DNA of 64,000 nt, taken from an uncultured Veillonella sp. Lineage in GTDB: Bacteria; Bacillota; Negativicutes; Veillonellales; Veillonellaceae. The position numbers and the translations under genes are program-made. The stretch spans positions 124,001 through 188,000 of the forward strand of contig NZ_URAR01000001.1 in NCBI RefSeq assembly GCF_900545795.1, read 5' to 3'. Numbering within the stretch: the stretch's first letter is position 1; each line of letters starts with the position of its first letter. The notes below the pieces were generated by a model. The model worked only from the letters and a program-made list of their open reading frames with translations. It ran no database searches and was not told where the DNA came from. Shown one piece after another: positions 60,201 through 64,000 of this stretch.

Positions 60201-63200
60201 TCTTTACTTAATTTGAAGTCATAAATCTTTTGCCCTTCAACATCTTTAACTGCTACAGCTAAGCCATTCGTATTTACATACTCACCATAGGCACCATCGG
60301 CACCAGCTACTGGGCCTACATCGTTTACTCTGATAGCTGTATGATTATTAGCTAACTTTTGTACCTGTTTCAACTGAGCTACATTAACTGCGTCTGTATC
60401 TTCGGTACCAGCTGCCACATGAGTAATCTGACGAGTATCAGATGCAGTACCTACTGAAATAGCGCCTAAGCCAGATACATATGGTGAAATAATAGCACTT
60501 CTAGCATTTTGACTAGCATAAGCAGCCTTTTCTAATGTATCTACTTCAGCTTTTAGTTGTTCATTATTAGGATCTTTTTCTAGTTCTGCATATTTAGCGT
60601 TATACGCTGCTACTTTTTCATTAAAGTCTTTTGTAGCCGCCTCATATTCTGCCGTTTTTCCTAAATATGAAGCTATATCTTCTGGTTTATTAAAGGTTAC
60701 ACCATCGACTGTATAACCAAGTTTACCTTTTTCTCTATCAGCTACCGAATATGCACCTAGAGCAACACCATTTTCAACATTACCTTCAGAGTAGTAGCCT
60801 AAAGCCATTGCTTTATCACTAAAAGCTTCCGTATAGCCACCTAAAGCAATAGTATTGGTTCCCTTAGTTTTTGCATTATAACCTATAGCTGTACCATAAC
60901 TGCCTTCTGAGGTATTAGCCCATGGACCAATAGCAATAGAACGAGCTCCATCTGCAGTTGTTTTATAGCCTAAAGCCGTTGTCAACTCTCCATTAGCTAC
61001 TGTACTTCTACCTACAGCTAGTGACCAGCCACCATTAGCTTTTGTTTGTGCGCCAACAGCAATACTGCCAGATTTTATAGCTTCTGCTTCCATGCCTAAA
61101 GCCATACTAAATGTATCTGTTGCTTTAGCCCGATTACCAAGAGCTACGGCAGCTGCAGCACTAGCCTCTGAAGTATCACCAATAGAAACAGTTCCGCGGC
61201 CAGTCGCCTTAGCTCCAGAGCCCATGGCATTGGATTGGAATGCAGCCTTAGCCCCTTGACCTACGGCTACGCCACCTTGACCTGTTGCTGCTGCACTAGA
61301 ACCAATAGCTACAGAAAGTCCACTCGCATCACTTGTTGGGTCATTAATATCAAAGGCATTCGCACCATCACCGATGGCCACACTATACCCACGAGCTTTA
61401 GCATAGTTACCAATCGCCACATCAGACTGATTTGTATCGCCAGCTGTAGCATGAGTACCTATAGCAACACTGTGTTCTGATGTTGCAGCAGAATTTACAC
61501 CAATAACAACCCCTTTGCCATCTGTAATATTACTACCTATTACAATAGCATTATTAATACCAGCTGTTACATTAGAACCTAGGGCTACCGTATTATTGGC
61601 ACTAGCACTTGCATTAGGGCCAATAGCTACAGAGTCTGTGCCTGTTGCCCCTGTATTATCTTTATTACCCGTTTCAGTAGAATTAATCGATACATAAGAA
61701 ATTTCATTCGCATCTACTTTATTGTTCAACGCTTTAAGCTGTGCTACGTTAACAGCATCTGTATCTTCGGTACCAGCTGCCACATGAGTAATCTGCCGAG
61801 TGGCATATTCATTACCTACTGAAACAGCTCCTAAACCTGATTTATAGGCAGCACTTAGTTTATTCCTCTCATCTATAATTGCAAAAAGCTCTTTTCTAGC
61901 CTGTACTGCAGCCTTAAGCAAAGTGCTATCCCCCGGATTTGCATCAGCAGCGGCTTTTTTCTCTAACATTTCTTTATTCTTTTCTATGGCCTGTGTCGTT
62001 AATGCATTATATTCATCAACTTTACCTAAATAGGTAATTAATTCACCTTCATTTGCAAATGCGCCAGCCTCAGGTGAATAACCAAATGTACCGGCCGCTC
62101 TATCAGCAACAGAATTCGAACCGATAGCAATAGATCGTTCCGCTTCAGCCGTGGCACTAGAGCCCATGGCCACACTACTGTCCCCTATTGCTTCGGTATT
62201 TGCACCTAATGCTGTAGCAAATTTACCACTCGAATTTGCAAAAAAGCCTAAAGCCGTACTTCTATCGCCAGAAGCAGTTGTTCTAAGCCCTATAGCAACC
62301 CCTGCATTACTTTCAGCCTTTGCTCTATCACCAATGGCAATAGAAGATTCCGTTTTATTTTCAGAGTTACTAACAGCCGAATTACCAATAGCAATGCCAG
62401 CCTTACCATTAGCGGTTACACTTGTACCAAGTGCAACTGAAGATTCTCCTAACGCCTGACTATTTTGACCATAGGCCACACTATAGTCACCAGTAGCTTT
62501 AGACTTCCAACCTACTGCTGTATTTCTAGCACTACCGGATGCATCTGCTTCTACACCAATAGCAATACTATGGTCTGTAGTTGCTACCGAACTCACACCT
62601 ACTATAATCCCCTTGCCATCAGTAATATCCCTACCAATAACGATAGCATCTGCAATGCTAGCTTTTACATTGGAGCCTAGAGCTACACTATTTTTACCAA
62701 TAGATTGTGCATTAGGCCCAATAGCTACAGAGTCAGTGCCTGTTGCACCTAAATTATCTTTGTTACCTGTTTCTTTGGATTTAATAGATACATAAGAAAG
62801 TTTATTAGTATCTACCTTTTGATTCAATGACTTAAGCTGTGCTACATTCACTGCATCAGTATCTTTAAAGCCAGCAGCTACATTAGTAATTTGACGGGTA
62901 TTAGCCGCCATTTTTCGACCACTCGCAGTCGTGTATTCTCCGTAGCCCACTGATACGGCTCCTAATTTAGATTTCCAAACTGGTGACTCTAAATCTTTTT
63001 TAACATCGCGATTGGGATCATATCCGACTACCTGAGAGTTGACAGTTGCTTTGGAATTGCTACCTATTGCTACTCCATTAAGTACTTCACTTATAGCATT
63101 CATCCCTATAGCTAGACCTTGATCTTGCTTCACTGTAGCATTAGATCCAATAGCAATACCATTCCCAGATGTAGTACCTATTCGATAGTAAAGATTATTT

Positions 63201-64000
63201 TCTGGCTTGCTATTACTATTCTTAGGTGACGGTTTATAATTTGCTTTTTGCTTGTCATTCTTATCCTGGAATGTCTCTTCATTTATAGGATCTTTAGCAT
63301 CAGCATATACTACAGCATTACTACCAATAGCAATAGACCCTTTACTATAAACGGCCGCATTAGAGCCAGTGGCTACTGAATTATCCGTATAAGCACCAGT
63401 ATTATATCCTAATGCAGTTGACTGATCACTATGCGCTACCGCATCTTCACCAATAGCAACACCACTAACTTCTGCTACAGTCCAATTCCCTATAGCTATA
63501 CTGCCTTGACTATTCGCTTTACTATTTACCCCTATACCAACAGCGGTTGAACTATTACTATAAGCAAGATTTCCAATGGCAATCCCTTTATCAGCTTTAG
63601 CTTCTACACCTATAGCTAAAGACTCTGCTCTATTTGCTGTTGCACCAAATCCTATAGCAATTTGACCACCACTTATTTTTCCTTCTGTACCATCATATGC
63701 AACCGTGGCTCTATTCCCCAAAGCAATACTTTCATATCCATTAGTTGTAGCCCCTGAACCTATGGCAATGGCACCTGGTTTCTCTGCACCATGATTGTCT
63801 TTATTGATAATTTCATCCGCATCTCTATCAGGATTAATAGATACATATTCAACAGAACTACCATTTATATTATTCATTTTATTGGCAATTCGCGTGTCTA
63901 CATCTGTACTCAATGCTTTGAGTTGTTTCACGTTAACTGCATCGTATTCATCAGCACCACCAGCTACACCAGTAATCCGGCGATGATTGATTGGAAATTT
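57221..64000 (-). CDS. Trimeric autotransporter adhesin (YadA/Hag type), N-terminus outside window
   Basis: At least 2259 residues; the frame runs off the right edge, so signal peptide and first head are missing. Head regions are rich in SVAIG-x-A repeats and are separated by neck motifs (DAVNVAQLK near 62850, 61755, 60395; GVAGGADEYDAVNVKQLK at the edge; NYGQL near 59470). Two heads carry a helical insertion starting YLGKVDEYNA or YLGKTAEYEA. Two collagen-like Gly-x-x stretches (near 60080-60200 and 59180-59270) follow, then a stalk with helical repeats and the membrane anchor (NKWNFTAGVGTYHGASSVAI). Uniquely, about 50 residues follow the anchor, including a coiled coil (NEIDALKAQNESQNERIQKL). 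It forms surface homotrimers that mediate adhesion or coaggregation. Confidence 0.93.
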   Translation of the reverse strand, partial: KFPINHRRITGVAGGADEYDAVNVKQLKALSTDVDTRIANKMNNINGSSVEYVSINPDRDADEIINKDNHGAEKPGAIAIGSGATTNGYESIALGNRATVAYDGTEGKISGGQIAIGFGATANRAESLAIGVEAKADKGIAIGNLAYSNSSTAVGIGVNSKANSQGSIAIGNWTVAEVSGVAIGEDAVAHSDQSTALGYNTGAYTDNSVATGSNAAVYSKGSIAIGSNAVVYADAKDPINEETFQDKNDKQKANYKPSPKNSNSKPENNLYYRIGTTSGNGIAIGSNATVKQDQGLAIGMNAISEVLNGVAIGSNSKATVNSQVVGYDPNRDVKKDLESPVWKSKLGAVSVGYGEYTTASGRKMAANTRQITNVAAGFKDTDAVNVAQLKSLNQKVDTNKLSYVSIKSKETGNKDNLGATGTDSVAIGPNAQSIGKNSVALGSNVKASIADAIVIGRDITDGKGIIVGVSSVATTDHSIAIGVEADASGSARNTAVGWKSKATGDYSVAYGQNSQALGESSVALGTSVTANGKAGIAIGNSAVSNSENKTESSIAIGDRAKAESNAGVAIGLRTTASGDRSTALGFFANSSGKFATALGANTEAIGDSSVAMGSSATAEAERSIAIGSNSVADRAAGTFGYSPEAGAFANEGELITYLGKVDEYNALTTQAIEKNKEMLEKKAAADANPGDSTLLKAAVQARKELFAIIDERNKLSAAYKSGLGAVSVGNEYATRQITHVAAGTEDTDAVNVAQLKALNNKVDANEISYVSINSTETGNKDNTGATGTDSVAIGPNASASANNTVALGSNVTAGINNAIVIGSNITDGKGVVIGVNSAATSEHSVAIGTHATAGDTNQSDVAIGNYAKARGYSVAIGDGANAFDINDPTSDASGLSVAIGSSAAATGQGGVAVGQGAKAAFQSNAMGSGAKATGRGTVSIGDTSEASAAAAVALGNRAKATDTFSMALGMEAEAIKSGSIAVGAQTKANGGWSLAVGRSTVANGELTTALGYKTTADGARSIAIGPWANTSEGSYGTAIGYNAKTKGTNTIALGGYTEAFSDKAMALGYYSEGNVENGVALGAYSVADREKGKLGYTVDGVTFNKPEDIASYLGKTAEYEAATKDFNEKVAAYNAKYAELEKDPNNEQLKAEVDTLEKAAYASQNARSAIISPYVSGLGAISVGTASDTRQITHVAAGTEDTDAVNVAQLKQVQKLANNHTAIRVNDVGPVAGADGAYGEYVNTNGLAVAVKDVEGQKIYDFKLSKDITVGTPGKDGKPGEPGTPGEAGSITIIGEKGKDGADGTPGKNATAEITVKEGTPGVDGKDGETITRIVYETGEKDGNGNPIVTEVATLNDGMKFAGDDNTKYVAKKLNEQLDIKGGAAADTLSDNNIGVVADVDPKTSEITGLRVKLAKNLALADGSVAFDEAAIDADGNKLVKGQNGNWYTDLTDAVYDENTKSYTKGNETLDPVKAPSVGTVKLSATGLDNGNQRITHVAAGTENTDAVNYGQLTALISETSDTIGGKHTAIKVNDVAPVAGADGAYGVYVDTNGLSVGVKEVDGQKIYDFKLSNDITVGTPGKDGKDGTPGSITIVGEKGKDGADGTPGKNATAEITVKEGTPGVDGKDGETITRIVYETGEKDGNGNPIVTEVATLNDGMKFAGDDNTKYVAKKLNEQLDIKGGAAADTLSDNNIGVVADVDPKTSEITGLRVKLGKDINLPDGSVRIDGTTDEKGNPTGGIYIAKQNPTPKVAGKDAPDKAEEGLYITGLSNIDWNPGTNGIVENRAATEKQLLAVADSSARVDASNLSVENIASWKGKLGIDDTVLGEAGAWKLQVNDAGERSIKKNSIINFKDGAEIKVTQSGNDITIGVDPAFVKKVTDNTANISNLTTRVTKVEGDITTIGGKVTNLETKVNTITNNGIVTKVEGDEATGVKVTPVDANDATKGVQVSLDEKITVGGIVIDGTKAEDGASASHTITGLTNTTWDGETYESGRAATEDQLHAVDGKITNIIDNISSIAGGTTIKEGDGNIKAVKTEDKNEYTLSLNKDLKVENSISVAGNEYITKDGINANNQVITNVGEAKLEAGSNNAATVNQVVEVRDQLTEQLGGVANVVQNNTRQISRLDSKINKAGAGAAALAALHPLDFDPDNKWNFTAGVGTYHGASSVAIGAFYRPNEETMFSIGGAVGNSEDMMNIGVSLKFGESNPYAGMSRGRLIEYVEQQTNEIDALKAQNESQNERIQKLEELVQSLIVS
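58854..59179 (-). repeat. Exact 326-bp internal repeat of the adhesin, copy A
   Basis: This stretch is identical base for base to 59760-60085, offset by 906 bases (302 codons). It encodes about 108 residues from the collagen-like end (KNATAEITVKEG) to TSEITGLRVKL. Flanks on both sides diverge. Confidence 0.85.
59760..60085 (-). repeat. Exact 326-bp internal repeat of the adhesin, copy B
   Basis: Second copy of the sequence at 58854-59179. In-frame spacing preserves the reading frame, so unequal crossover between copies would remove or add a 302-residue module. Confidence 0.85.

Noticed and set aside
57239..63986. Many open frames on the plus strand opposite the adhesin
   Set aside because: They arise from the repeated composition of the adhesin codons, repeat where the adhesin repeats, and lack ribosome binding sites.
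1..64000. tRNA, rRNA, insertion sequence or phage genes
   Set aside because: None was recognised: no T-loop-like cloverleaf, no transposase or integrase motif, and no terminal inverted repeat pair with target duplication was seen.

Overview
The window looks like a chromosomal segment of a diderm Firmicute of the class Negativicutes, most probably Veillonella. The genes are AT-rich and Firmicute-like: a T-box leader, an atp operon with AtpZ and AtpI, PTS EI/HPr, and AGGAGG ribosome binding sites. They are combined with outer-membrane functions: two TonB-dependent receptors plus a receptor remnant, ExbB-ExbD-TonB, and a YadA-type trimeric autotransporter. A large lactate permease fits a lactate-fermenting Veillonella. 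The genus is inferred from gene content; no rRNA is present to confirm it.

Layout. 1-2.8 kb (+): end of an unidentified gene, a DASS-type anion transporter, a UbiX-like flavin prenyltransferase and an LpdD-like protein, resembling an aromatic-acid decarboxylase accessory set. 3.1-6.2 kb (-): metA-metY behind a clear promoter and a T-box leader whose specifier appears to be AUG. 6.4-13.9 kb (-): complete F1Fo ATP synthase operon (atpZ-atpI-atpB-E-F-H-A-G-D-C) with a terminator. 14.3-18.4 kb (-): ACT-domain protein, DUF711/PFL protein, polyprenyl-phosphate GlcNAc-1-P transferase and UDP-GlcNAc 2-epimerase. 18.5-22.5 kb (-): phosphoglucomutase and two tandem YitT-family membrane proteins. 22.7-24.3 kb (+): ispE overlapping a FadR-type regulator. 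24.5-28.5 kb (-): a flavin-binding split-barrel protein, ptsI-ptsH in inverted order, and dapF. 29.2-30.9 kb (+): lactate permease with repeated palindromic sites upstream. 31.3-32.7 kb (-): DUF523 protein and an EamA exporter.

33-38.8 kb is an AT-rich accessory catabolic cluster: RraA-type aldolase/decarboxylase, 2-hydroxyacid dehydrogenase, DASS transporter and amidohydrolase, divergent from a LysR regulator. The intergenic region has a typical LysR-type promoter/operator layout. guaA follows (39-40.5 kb, -).

40.6-55.3 kb (-) is a 15-kb metal-chelate uptake region with two complete TonB-dependent systems. The upstream one is permease, ATPase, binding protein, receptor, ExbB, ExbD and TonB. 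The downstream one is a siderophore-type receptor, two permeases, ATPase and a binding lipoprotein. One ExbB-ExbD-TonB set probably energises both. A receptor gene remnant with a large internal deletion lies between them. 55.4-56.6 kb (-): 2[4Fe-4S] ferredoxin and a Cof-type HAD phosphatase. 57.2-64 kb (-): most of a giant trimeric autotransporter adhesin that runs off the right edge. It contains an exact internal 326-bp repeat and an unusual coiled-coil tail beyond its membrane anchor.

No tRNA, rRNA, CRISPR array, insertion sequence or phage gene was recognised. The strongest candidates for follow-up are the LysR-linked catabolic cluster, the probable two-carboxylate ATP synthase rotor site, the deleted receptor gene, the adhesin tail and the paired palindromes before the lactate permease.
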